NCBI GenBank assembly: GCA_016936695.1
Contig: JAFGXK010000131.1
Span: 1-13,175, forward strand
Origin: Bacteroidales bacterium
Lineage (GTDB): Bacteria; Bacteroidota; Bacteroidia; Bacteroidales; VadinHA17
Direction: 5' to 3'
DNA length: 13,175 bases
Made by a program: the position numbers and the translations under genes. Positions 1-6,888 of the stretch are shown here, piece by piece (position 1 is the first letter of the stretch; every line of letters starts with the position of its first letter). The notes beneath the pieces are model-generated. The model was not told where the DNA came from, did no database searches, and was given only the letters and a program-made list of their open reading frames with translations.

Positions 1-1156
1 CCTTCTTTGATGCTGGTGCCGGCAGAAAATCATATGATGGCTTAATATCGTGCTTTGGAGCAGGCACATTCATCCTGTTCCTGAAATATCCATTCCAGCT
101 GTTCTCGTACACACGATCATTTTCTTCGATTCGTCTGACGATCATCCTTATAGGGGATATTTCAATGCCCACCGGGCATATCTGGTCACACCTGCCGCAC
201 ATCAGGCAGTTATGGGCAATTTCATGAATGTAATCACTGTTCCTGATTCCCTTCATCAGATATGCCGCCTGAATGGTATGAATACCTGCTGAAAAACCAA
301 GCTGGCAAACATCGATGCACATTCCGCAGGAAGAACACGAGTGAACTTCCACCTCTGAGAAGCTTCCGGGCCTGTCGCCTGTTCTGATTCCCGAATTTCT
401 CATAAATATCAGGAACAGCTCGGTAGGTATGTGAAGGTATCTGGTAAGTGGAAGCAAAACGAAAAATGTACCCAGTGACAGCGAATACAGCCACCAGAAA
501 GGATAGGCCAGTTCATTCGCAGGAAGAAAGGATGCCAGTGCAGCCCCCAGATTTCCTGTCAGAAAACTGCCTGTACCGTAGGCACCGCTGGTCAGACTCT
601 CTGCAATAAGACGGCTTGGAAATATAAGCCACAGGGAAGTAAGGGCAACCTTGTCAAGCGACTTGAGCTTTGTTGTCTTTTTCATCCCGACAACCCTTGA
701 AAAAAACCGCTTTGTAACTGCCATAACCAGACCCGAAAGGATAAAAGCCAGGATAAGGTCCATCAAAAAGGCATAGGAGGCTTCAAAGAAGGTCTTCCCA
801 TGGTCGGGACTGAAAAATTTGAAGAAGATGGCCTTGTAGGGCGGGTTAAGATGACGTTCTCCGAAGATGTCGGCCTCGATGGTTCCGAAAAGTATCAGAA
901 GAAACCATCCGAAGGCAAGGCTCATATGCATATAACCCAGGCGGGGATTTGACTTAAGAATCTTTCTGTGGATAAGGCTTTCGAGAAATATCTCCTTCAG
1001 ACTCTGTCCAAAAGCCTTCCCGAAGAATCCTCTCTGAAGCCTCAGCTTGTCGGGCCTTGAAAGCTCTCTGAACCATATAACGCTCCTGACAACAGCATAG
1101 ATGAGTATGAAGTACAGCCCGATATTGAATGGTATGACGAAAGGATCAAAATTCAT
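1..1156 (-). CDS. HdrE/NarI-like membrane subunit fused to a di-[4Fe-4S] ferredoxin domain (3' end outside window)
   Basis: The frame is open from the ATG at 1156 to the left edge, giving 385 residues with no stop, so the protein is truncated by the window. Residues 1-250 hold about five hydrophobic helices (roughly 11-28, 77-95, 124-147, 170-186, 215-242), with histidines such as H77 and H242 placed as in cytochrome-b-like NarI/HdrE/DsrM proteins, where they bind haem. A soluble domain follows with two classical motifs: C274-x2-C277-x2-C280-x3-C284 and C317-x2-C320-x2-C323-x3-C327-P. The inferred role is exchange of electrons between menaquinone and the soluble Hdr-like subunits encoded upstream. 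The start overlaps the end of the preceding gene by 11 bases, implying translational coupling. In related proteins a CCG (HdrD-like) domain can follow; here that part would lie outside the window. Confidence 0.85.
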   Translation of the reverse strand, partial: MNFDPFVIPFNIGLYFILIYAVVRSVIWFRELSRPDKLRLQRGFFGKAFGQSLKEIFLESLIHRKILKSNPRLGYMHMSLAFGWFLLILFGTIEADIFGERHLNPPYKAIFFKFFSPDHGKTFFEASYAFLMDLILAFILSGLVMAVTKRFFSRVVGMKKTTKLKSLDKVALTSLWLIFPSRLIAESLTSGAYGTGSFLTGNLGAALASFLPANELAYPFWWLYSLSLGTFFVLLPLTRYLHIPTELFLIFMRNSGIRTGDRPGSFSEVEVHSCSSCGMCIDVCQLGFSAGIHTIQAAYLMKGIRNSDYIHEIAHNCLMCGRCDQICPVGIEISPIRMIVRRIEENDRVYENSWNGYFRNRMNVPAPKHDIKPSYDFLPAPASKK

Positions 1157-1490
1157 AGCCTCCATTTTTTGCGAACGCCTGTTTTGACAGGAATACCACA
1201 TTTCTGGTGTTTACACCTCTCGGGCAGACCAGAATGCATTTTCCGCAAAGCATGCATTTCCTTATCTTCGCCCTTACCTGCTCATTCTCTCCTCTCTTTA
1301 AAAGTATATGGATCTCCCGCAGACTGAATCCTGTGAAATTCCCGGTAGTGCAGGCAGCTGAACAGCATCCGCACTCGATACAGAGATTAAGGCTGGGCTC
1401 CCTTTCGAGAATGTAAGAGACAATGCTGCGGTCGTTTGCATCATAGTCGATTACACGGGCTTTCGACAGGGAAAATCCGAATTTATCCAT
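1146..1490 (-). CDS. Small HdrC-like di-[4Fe-4S] electron-transfer protein
   Basis: This 114-residue protein is a minimal HdrC-type electron carrier. It has two complete cubane motifs: C37-x2-C40-x2-C43-x3-C47 and C79-x2-C82-x2-C85-x3-C89-P. The segment between them (phenylalanine-serine-leucine-arginine-glutamate around 55-59) is the helix that HdrC proteins carry between their clusters. There is no signal peptide or membrane segment, so it should be cytoplasmic. It starts one base after the HdrA-like stop codon and overlaps the membrane subunit by 11 bases, which suggests that it passes electrons from the flavoprotein to the membrane ferredoxin domain. It is the second HdrC-like protein of the operon; the first (3599-4309) is twice as long. 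Confidence 0.88.
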   Translation of the reverse strand: MDKFGFSLSKARVIDYDANDRSIVSYILEREPSLNLCIECGCCSAACTTGNFTGFSLREIHILLKRGENEQVRAKIRKCMLCGKCILVCPRGVNTRNVVFLSKQAFAKNGGYEF

Positions 1491-1491
1491 A

Positions 1492-2520
1492 TTACTCTTT
1501 TTCAGTGTTCAGATAATTGACAATCTCGGTAACTGCGCTCCGGGCATGTGAGATTGTTTCTGTTATATTCAGAGGAGCGGTGCAGGCTCCTGCATAAAAG
1601 ACTCCGTTTACATTACCCATATTGGTTCCAAAGTGATGATCGGCCGGCTTGAAAAACCTGTTCTCTCCCATTTGGAGATTTGTCTCCTTCGCAAGCCTGA
1701 TAGCATCTTCCGACATTTCCATTCCCGCCATCAGTACAAGCATGTCGATCTCCATTTTCAGGGGCCTTCCCACAAGGGTATCCTCAACTTTTGCAACCAG
1801 ACGGTTGTTTATGTTTACAGCTACTTCCGACACTTTCCCGCGAATGAAACCAACGGAATACTTCTCCTGGGCTTCCTTGTAAAGTTCTTCATACAGGGCT
1901 CCTCCCATCCTCATATCCATATAAAAACAAAAGATCTTGCTGGCCGGAAATATCTTTTTTACCTCTATGGCCTGCTTCACAGCAGTGACGCAGCAAAGCT
2001 TCGAACAGTATATATTGCCGACTTTCTCATCCCTCGAACCCACACAATGTATAAATCCAATCCTTTCAGGCTTTTTGCCGTTAGCCAGTTTAACCTCTTT
2101 CTTCCTGAACATTGCTTCAAGGTCGGCTGAGGTGATTACATTATCGTAAATGCCATAGCCGTATTCTTCCTTTCTTTCGCTTCTGAAAAGGTCAAAACCG
2201 GTTGCCAGCAACAAGGCATCACCATTTATGGTTTCTCCATTTCCGGTACTTACCATGAATTTGTTACCCTTATGCTCAAATCCGGTCACCTGCAGTCCGG
2301 TAAGCAACCTTATATTCTTATGTGCGACCTGATCTTTAAGATATTCGAGGACTTCATCGCTGCTACGCCGGTCTGGAAACAGATGGTACCAATCCTTGAG
2401 ATGTCCTCCCAGATCCTTTCCCTTCTCAATAAGAGTCACCGACAGTCCTGCCCTTGCAAGACGACCAGCCGCTTCCATACCGGCGGTTCCACCTCCTATC
2501 ACAATAACATGTTGATTCAT
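1492..2520 (-). CDS. HdrA-like FAD-binding subunit, short form (heterodisulfide reductase subunit A family)
   Basis: This 342-residue flavoprotein begins with a Rossmann dinucleotide motif (GGGTAGMEAA at 9-18, acidic E32 at the end of the second strand) and has an ATG motif near 106-108. The HdrA-specific cysteine block is present: C159 in CVGSRDEK, then C172, C176 and C177 in YCSKLCC. The later MDMRMGGALYEELY segment (201-214) and the terminal GVFYAGACTAP region (306-316) also match HdrA. It is far shorter than methanogen HdrA (about 650 residues): no added ferredoxin domains are visible, and the usual cysteine pair after the FPTLD-like segment is replaced by FPDRRSSDEV (48-57). It is probably the FAD centre that links the soluble and membrane halves of the complex; a related comparison is QmoA. 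Neighbouring genes are separated by single bases. Confidence 0.88.
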   Translation of the reverse strand: MNQHVIVIGGGTAGMEAAGRLARAGLSVTLIEKGKDLGGHLKDWYHLFPDRRSSDEVLEYLKDQVAHKNIRLLTGLQVTGFEHKGNKFMVSTGNGETINGDALLLATGFDLFRSERKEEYGYGIYDNVITSADLEAMFRKKEVKLANGKKPERIGFIHCVGSRDEKVGNIYCSKLCCVTAVKQAIEVKKIFPASKIFCFYMDMRMGGALYEELYKEAQEKYSVGFIRGKVSEVAVNINNRLVAKVEDTLVGRPLKMEIDMLVLMAGMEMSEDAIRLAKETNLQMGENRFFKPADHHFGTNMGNVNGVFYAGACTAPLNITETISHARSAVTEIVNYLNTEKE

Positions 2521-2521
2521 C

Positions 2522-3586
2522 TCAGGAGTTTATCAGATTTTCCGGAATCGGCATCTGCCTTCCGTCCTTGGTCTTGAATTTATCGAGCGGATCAAATTCA
2601 ATGCCCATCTTCCTGAGAAGCGGCTCCGACTGAACCATATGGATCTGAAGTCCAATATCCCATGGATTATATCCCATTACCAGCGCGGCAAGCTCCTCGT
2701 ATGTAAGAACCGGAATTGACTCTCCGTCTGCTCCGAAAGTGGTTCCTTCCATCTCCTTTATTGTATACTGCCACTTATCCATGAACATAGTGCACCCCGG
2801 ACAATTGGTAAGTACAAGGTCGGGCTTGAATGGCTTCATTGATGAAAACTTTTTGACTGTATTCGACAGTGAATAACCGCGGTTTGCCTGAACAAGATAT
2901 TGCCTGAATCCGAAACCGCAGCAATGCCTTCTTTCAGGATAATCCACGACCTGTCCACCCCATGCTTCTATCATGCCGCTGAGAACATGAGGAAACTCCG
3001 CTCCCCCCACTCCGTATTTGGGAAATATCTTTGCATAGTGGCATCCGATATGTTCCACCACCCTGAGAGGTTCTCCCGTTAATTTGTTAACAAGCGGAAA
3101 CTTTGCCTTAGCAGCTATAGCGTCGCGGAACTTGTATATGATATCACTCGTATGAACAACATTTTCAGGCACATCAAACTCACGTCCAGTTGCCTTGTAC
3201 AGATACTCCCTGGTTTTTTCAAGCTCTTCGGGAAAATGCTTCCATGTTTCAAGTATCTCGGTATAGATCCCGAAGGAAGTTACACATGAGATTGCAATAT
3301 TCTTGTATCCAGCCTCCTTCATCAGTGCATAATGACGGGCAATTACAGTCTGAATGGTAGAAAAAGGAACCACATCTGCATGGTAGCCTATTCCCGTACA
3401 GGTAGTATGAGACGGATTCTCATACACATCCTTGCCCAGAACATCACGCAAAAGATGCAGGAAAAACTGTTCCGATCCGGGGAAAAAACTCTGCCGGATG
3501 CACGACCTTACATAAAAGAAATGATCGTCTGCAATTTCCTTCTGGTAATCGCGCCATACCTTGCTATTCTCTTCTTTTTTCTTCAT
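2522..3586 (-). CDS. HdrB-like CCG-domain protein (heterodisulfide reductase subunit B family) with degenerate N-terminal motif
   Basis: This 354-residue protein has the second CCG cysteine motif intact: C182 (GCHYAK), C222-C223 (HCCGFGF) and C262-x2-C265 (NCPGC). In HdrB such motifs bind a non-cubane [4Fe-4S] cluster at the site of disulfide reduction. The first motif is eroded: C29 is kept, but the expected Cys-Cys is T62-C63 (TTCTG) and the expected C-x2-C is C101-V-T-S. Only one standard catalytic cluster is therefore likely. There is no membrane segment or signal peptide. It is preceded by a 12-base gap and followed by a one-base gap. In the complex it would act on the disulfide/thiol substrate, fed by the HdrC-like and HdrA-like proteins. 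The substrate cannot be read from sequence; CoM-S-S-CoB is unlikely in this kind of organism. Confidence 0.85.
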   Translation of the reverse strand: MKKKEENSKVWRDYQKEIADDHFFYVRSCIRQSFFPGSEQFFLHLLRDVLGKDVYENPSHTTCTGIGYHADVVPFSTIQTVIARHYALMKEAGYKNIAISCVTSFGIYTEILETWKHFPEELEKTREYLYKATGREFDVPENVVHTSDIIYKFRDAIAAKAKFPLVNKLTGEPLRVVEHIGCHYAKIFPKYGVGGAEFPHVLSGMIEAWGGQVVDYPERRHCCGFGFRQYLVQANRGYSLSNTVKKFSSMKPFKPDLVLTNCPGCTMFMDKWQYTIKEMEGTTFGADGESIPVLTYEELAALVMGYNPWDIGLQIHMVQSEPLLRKMGIEFDPLDKFKTKDGRQMPIPENLINS

Positions 3587-3598
3587 TTGTGCAGCAGG

Positions 3599-4309
3599 TC
3601 AAAATGTATGTTTCTTGTTACACGCAGTGTATGTTTCAATGAAGTATTCATTATCGATTCCTTCCTCATCGAACTGAAGACCCAATTCAGCGGCCTTTTT
3701 CCTTGAGTGGGTCTCAATAGTCTCATACAATTCCGTTCCTCCGGTTACCTCAAATATTTTCTTAAGCTCTTCCTTGGCGTCTTCCGGGATTCTTCTCAGA
3801 GGTCCTGCACCCAATTCGTTTATCTGACCTCCGAGACGCTCGTAAACATCATAAGTGTTATCGAGTATATACTGCCATATGGGCCCCTGTTCAAGATGCA
3901 TATCAGGCCTTACAGCATATGTGGCAACACAATATCCGTATTTGAAAATGTTCTCACCTACAGTCCTTTTGATGGCAAACTGCTGCCTTCCCTTTTCCGA
4001 TTCCGTGAAGAACCCCAGGGTCTGCGAAAGCGTCCTGAGCGACATTACCACCAGAGCCGGTGTATTGCCTCTCGGACATCTCGTCTTGCACGACATGCAC
4101 TCTCCGCAATACCATATGGTCTCTGACTTAAGAAGTGATTCAATCTCCTCATCATCACCCCTTTGTACAGTATCAACAATTTTCCTCGGGTCATAGTCGT
4201 AAAATTCGGCTGCGGGACAAATTGCAGTGCAGATACCACAGTTCATGCACGCCTTCAGGCCTTCTACAAACCGGACATCCTGCCTTAAAAGTTCCAGGTA
4301 ATTATTCAT
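3599..4309 (-). CDS. 4Fe-4S dicluster protein, long HdrC-like subunit; first gene of the hdr-like operon
   Basis: This 236-residue cytoplasmic iron-sulfur protein has two motifs near its N-terminus: C21-x2-C24-x2-C27-x3-C31-P and C68-x2-C71-x2-C74-x3-C78-P, spaced as in HdrC and in the ferredoxin domains of GlpC and SdhB-like proteins. The C-terminal 130 residues, with no further cysteine-rich cluster, are not recognised; they include charged helical segments (roughly 175-215). One isolated cysteine lies near the end, in the TYTACNKK segment. It heads the operon and probably docks on the HdrB-like protein encoded immediately after it. The ATG at 4309 is chosen because it is the nearest start ahead of the cluster motifs and follows a plausible promoter by about 45 bases. 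Confidence 0.86.
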   Translation of the reverse strand: MNNYLELLRQDVRFVEGLKACMNCGICTAICPAAEFYDYDPRKIVDTVQRGDDEEIESLLKSETIWYCGECMSCKTRCPRGNTPALVVMSLRTLSQTLGFFTESEKGRQQFAIKRTVGENIFKYGYCVATYAVRPDMHLEQGPIWQYILDNTYDVYERLGGQINELGAGPLRRIPEDAKEELKKIFEVTGGTELYETIETHSRKKAAELGLQFDEEGIDNEYFIETYTACNKKHTF

Positions 4310-4354
4310 TGAGGATAATCTAAATTAAATCAGTCTCTGTTAATTTATTAACAA

Positions 4355-4362
4355 CAAAAGTA
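4355..4362 (-). promoter_or_regulatory. Putative Bacteroidota -7 box for the hdr-like operon
   Basis: On the minus strand the bases read TACTTTTG, a match to the Bacteroidota consensus TAnnTTTG. It lies 46 bases ahead of the first ATG, giving a leader of roughly 35-40 bases. No good TTTG (-33) element is seen at the usual 19-21-base spacing, so the call rests on one box and its location. Confidence 0.45.
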
Positions 4363-4389
4363 CCTCTTAAAGCTCAGGCATATAAGAGG
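4363..4389. promoter_or_regulatory. Inverted repeat, possible operator of the hdr-like promoter
   Basis: The arms CCTCTTA (4363-4369) and TAAGAGG (4383-4389) are perfect 7-base complements separated by 13 bases, so their centres are 20 bases (about two helical turns) apart. The repeat directly abuts the putative -7 box at 4355-4362 and covers the -33 region, which is where a dimeric regulator would bind. No regulator gene lies in the window. Chance occurrence in a gap of this size cannot be excluded. Confidence 0.35.
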
Positions 4390-4471
4390 ATTAAAGCCTA
4401 TTTTACTGTGAGTATAAATACGTACAGAAAGGCAGGAGGCGGAGGGCAGAGGGCTGGTTAAATAATTTTCG

Positions 4472-4479
4472 TATTTTTG
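4472..4479 (+). promoter_or_regulatory. Putative -7 box for the murK-murQ operon
   Basis: TATTTTTG matches TAnnTTTG but ends only four bases before the kinase ATG at 4484, so transcription from it would start at or within a base or two of the start codon, giving a leaderless message. No TTTG element stands at the -33 distance, where the sequence is G-rich instead, so this may be a chance match in an AT-rich patch. Confidence 0.3.
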
Positions 4480-4483
4480 AATT

Positions 4484-5329
4484 ATGATACTCATAGCTGA
4501 AAGCGGCGGAACCAAAACTAACTGGTGCGCCGTATCCGGTTCGGAAGAGACCGGAATCGTTCCAACCATCGGACTCAATCCCAATTTTGTATCGAAGGAG
4601 ACTATACTGGAGGTTGTGTTGCTGGAAGTTCTTCCGGCATTGAATAATCCAACTGTAGATGTGGTCTGGTTCTACGGTGCCGGCTGTGCGGGAGAGGATA
4701 TGCTGATTAAGGTGGCGGATGCAATAAATTCAGCCCTGACTGGTGTAAAGGTAAATGTTCATTCCGACCTTACCGGAGCCGCCAGAGGTTTGCTCGGAAA
4801 CAGGGCTGGCTATATCTGCATGATCGGCACCGGATCAAACTCAGGGTATTATGACGGTAAAAATATCACAGCAAATATTCCTCCCCTTGGCTTTATCCTG
4901 GGTGATGAAGGAAGCGGAGCCGCCCTGGGCAAGAAGCTGATAGCCGACTTCCTCAGGGGAATTATGCCCTTAGGGCTTGCAGATGAATTCAGAGCAATCT
5001 ACGGGGCCGAAAAGGATGAAATTGTTTCCAACGTGTACAGAGGTGTGTTTCCAAGCCGGTATATCGGAGGTTTTGTAAAATTCCTGAAGGATCATATCGG
5101 CGAATCCTACTGCAGGGAGCTTGTTGAAACTTCTTTCGGGGAGTTTGTTCACAGAAACCTTAAGCTTTACCATTCTCCGCCTGATACCGGAATAGCAGTT
5201 ACCGGCTCAGTAGCCTGGCACTTCAGGGACATTCTGGAGGAAGTCTTCAATAAAAACGGCTTTGTTATTTCCTCTGTCAGCCAGGGTCCGATTGAAGGAC
5301 TCATCCGGTATCACAAGGAAAACCTATAA
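4484..5329 (+). CDS. BadF/BadG/BcrA/BcrD-family sugar kinase, MurK-like (N-acetylmuramate / N-acetylglucosamine kinase)
   Basis: This 281-residue ASKHA-fold kinase has the first phosphate loop at the very N-terminus (AESGGTKTNW, 5-14), a catalytic-type aspartate in VHSDLTGAA (D95), the second phosphate loop (IGTGSNSG, 114-121) and the adenosine-side GFILGDEGSG (136-145). The first loop starting at residue 5 fixes the ATG at 4484. The family phosphorylates amino sugars. In Tannerella forsythia a kinase of this kind, MurK, sits beside murQ and makes MurNAc-6-phosphate, and here murQ is the next gene (57-base gap). The likely role is therefore cytoplasmic phosphorylation of MurNAc recovered from peptidoglycan; GlcNAc is the alternative substrate. 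The family's usual first-loop aspartate is a glutamate here (E6). No MurNAc transporter is seen nearby. Confidence 0.8.
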   Translation: MILIAESGGTKTNWCAVSGSEETGIVPTIGLNPNFVSKETILEVVLLEVLPALNNPTVDVVWFYGAGCAGEDMLIKVADAINSALTGVKVNVHSDLTGAARGLLGNRAGYICMIGTGSNSGYYDGKNITANIPPLGFILGDEGSGAALGKKLIADFLRGIMPLGLADEFRAIYGAEKDEIVSNVYRGVFPSRYIGGFVKFLKDHIGESYCRELVETSFGEFVHRNLKLYHSPPDTGIAVTGSVAWHFRDILEEVFNKNGFVISSVSQGPIEGLIRYHKENL

Positions 5330-5386
5330 GCTAAAAAACCCTCAGCAAATAAGCCTCATGAAAGAATGATCAGCTAGATATTTAAT

Positions 5387-6241
5387 ATGAACTTGATTAT
5401 GACCATCGTAACAGAATCCGAATCCACTTACCATCATCTGGAGAAAATGCCGGTAATGGAATTGCTCGAATCCATAAACACGGAAGACCAGAAAGTCCCC
5501 GCTGTTGTAAGAAAGTCAATACCTGAAATCGCCCTGCTGGTCGAAGCCATAGTTGCAAGGATGAAGAAGGGAGGCAGGCTGTTTTACATAGGTGCCGGAA
5601 CCAGTGGACGCCTTGGTATTGTGGATGCATCCGAAATACCTCCCACCTTTGGCCTCGATCATGGTTATGTTATTGGATTGATTGCAGGAGGCGACAGTGC
5701 AATCAGAAAAGCTGTGGAGATGGCTGAAGATAATGAAGAACTGGGATGGAGCGACCTGCTGGCATTCAATCCCACCCCCGCCGACGTGGTGGTGGGTATT
5801 GCTGCTTCAGGTACAACGCCTTATGTTATCGGAGCATTAAAGAGAGCCCGGCTGCACGGGATTTTCACCGGCGCCATTACCTGTAACCCCGGAACCCAGG
5901 TCGCTGAGAATGCCGATGTGGCAATCGAGGTAGTCACCGGACCAGAATTCGTTACAGGAAGTACCAGGATGAAAGCAGGAACAGCCCAGAAACTGGTCCT
6001 TAACATGATAACTACCTCAACCATGATTAGGCTGGGAAGAGTTAAGGGAAATAAAATGGTAAACATGCAGCTTACCAACCAGAAACTTATCCAAAGGGGA
6101 ACCAGGATGATTTCCGACGAACTTGGACTCGATCTCGAAACATCAAGAAAGCTCCTGCTTCTTCACGGATCGGTTAAAAAGGCTATTGATGCATACACAG
6201 AAAACAACAATTCAACCACTCAGATGCAGTACAATGAGTAA
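5387..6241 (+). CDS. murQ: N-acetylmuramic acid 6-phosphate etherase MurQ
   Basis: MurQ cleaves the D-lactyl ether of MurNAc-6-phosphate to give GlcNAc-6-phosphate and D-lactate in cell-wall recycling. The 284-residue sequence carries the SIS-domain signature GAGTSGRLG (69-77), followed by DASEIPPTFG with E83, and a second acid, E114, in EMAEDNEE. These positions equal the catalytic Glu83 and Glu114 of the E. coli enzyme, and the first 83 residues align with E. coli without a gap, which supports the ATG at 5387 over the in-frame ATG at 5399. TGSTRMKAGTAQK (around 191-203) is also typical. The C-terminus is about 14 residues shorter than in E. coli, lacking the last small helices. It overlaps the next gene by 8 bases. 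The substrate is presumably supplied by the upstream kinase. Confidence 0.96.
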   Translation: MNLIMTIVTESESTYHHLEKMPVMELLESINTEDQKVPAVVRKSIPEIALLVEAIVARMKKGGRLFYIGAGTSGRLGIVDASEIPPTFGLDHGYVIGLIAGGDSAIRKAVEMAEDNEELGWSDLLAFNPTPADVVVGIAASGTTPYVIGALKRARLHGIFTGAITCNPGTQVAENADVAIEVVTGPEFVTGSTRMKAGTAQKLVLNMITTSTMIRLGRVKGNKMVNMQLTNQKLIQRGTRMISDELGLDLETSRKLLLLHGSVKKAIDAYTENNNSTTQMQYNE

Positions 6242-6878
6242 AACAAGCAATCACCTGGATATACTTTGCCAGAGGTATCCTGCCCTGTCAGGACTAAAAG
6301 GCAGTATTGCCGACGCTTCAAAAATGATTATCAAATGTTATTCAGGCGGAGGCAAGTTGCTTGTCTGCGGAAACGGCGGAAGCAGCGCCGACGCTGAACA
6401 TTTCACCGCGGAACTCATGAAAAGCTTTGAGAAAGAAAGACCTCTCGATCAATCACTTATTGACAGACTTTGTGAAATATCTCCTTCAAGAGGCGGGTTC
6501 CTTGGCGAGAAATTAAATCATGCTCTGCCTGCAATATCCCTTGCTTCAAACACTGCTCTTTCAACTGCAATAAGCAACGATACCGGACCTTCGCTTGTTT
6601 TTGCCCAGCAGGTTATAGGCTATGGAAATGAAGGAGATATTCTGTTCGGATTGAGCACATCAGGAAACTCCCCGAATGTAACCGACGCCTGTATCACAGC
6701 CAAAGCCCTTAATCTGAAAGTCATCGGGATGACAGGCCACACGGGGGGAAAGATGAAGCAGTATTGCGACCTGCTTATCAATGTTCCGGAGACAAGAACC
6801 GCCTGGGTCCAGGAACTTTGCATGCCTGTCCTTCACACAATATGCTTTATTGTGGAAGACTATTTCTATGGTAAATGA
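6234..6878 (+). CDS. gmhA: GmhA-type phosphoheptose isomerase (sedoheptulose 7-phosphate isomerase), SIS domain, with insertion
   Basis: The 214-residue SIS protein has the GmhA phosphate-binding loop CGNGGSSADAEHF (45-57) and STSGNSPNV (141-149). The four zinc/catalytic positions of GmhA are kept: H56, E60, Q193 and H201 (E. coli H61, E65, Q172, H180, with identical 4- and 8-residue spacings within pairs). The E60-Q193 distance is 26 residues longer than in E. coli, because of an extra stretch around 70-97. GmhA converts sedoheptulose 7-phosphate to D-glycero-D-manno-heptose 7-phosphate, the first step to ADP- or GDP-heptose. The ATG at 6234 overlaps the murQ end by 8 bases and starts a family-typical N-terminus; an in-frame ATG at 6189 would lie deeper inside murQ. 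The next gene encodes a heptose-kinase-like protein, supporting the heptose assignment. Confidence 0.85.
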   Translation: MSKTSNHLDILCQRYPALSGLKGSIADASKMIIKCYSGGGKLLVCGNGGSSADAEHFTAELMKSFEKERPLDQSLIDRLCEISPSRGGFLGEKLNHALPAISLASNTALSTAISNDTGPSLVFAQQVIGYGNEGDILFGLSTSGNSPNVTDACITAKALNLKVIGMTGHTGGKMKQYCDLLINVPETRTAWVQELCMPVLHTICFIVEDYFYGK

Positions 6879-6888
6879 AAAATAACTT

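Noticed and set aside
1633..2130. Long plus-strand open frame opposite the HdrA-like gene.
   Set aside because: The minus strand encodes a full set of conserved HdrA motifs here; the plus-strand product has no recognisable pattern and is a shadow.
4431..4457. Purine-rich GGCAGGAGGCGGAGGG-like tract containing an AGGAGG Shine-Dalgarno lookalike and possible two-tier G-quadruplex.
   Set aside because: No ATG lies at a suitable distance (the kinase ATG is about 45 bases away) and G runs are mostly only two or three long; the other starts here also lack Shine-Dalgarno sequences.
6123..6233. Upstream extension of the GmhA frame into murQ.
   Set aside because: It would overlap murQ by over 100 bases and adds residues with no GmhA character; the ATG at 6234 gives the usual N-terminus.
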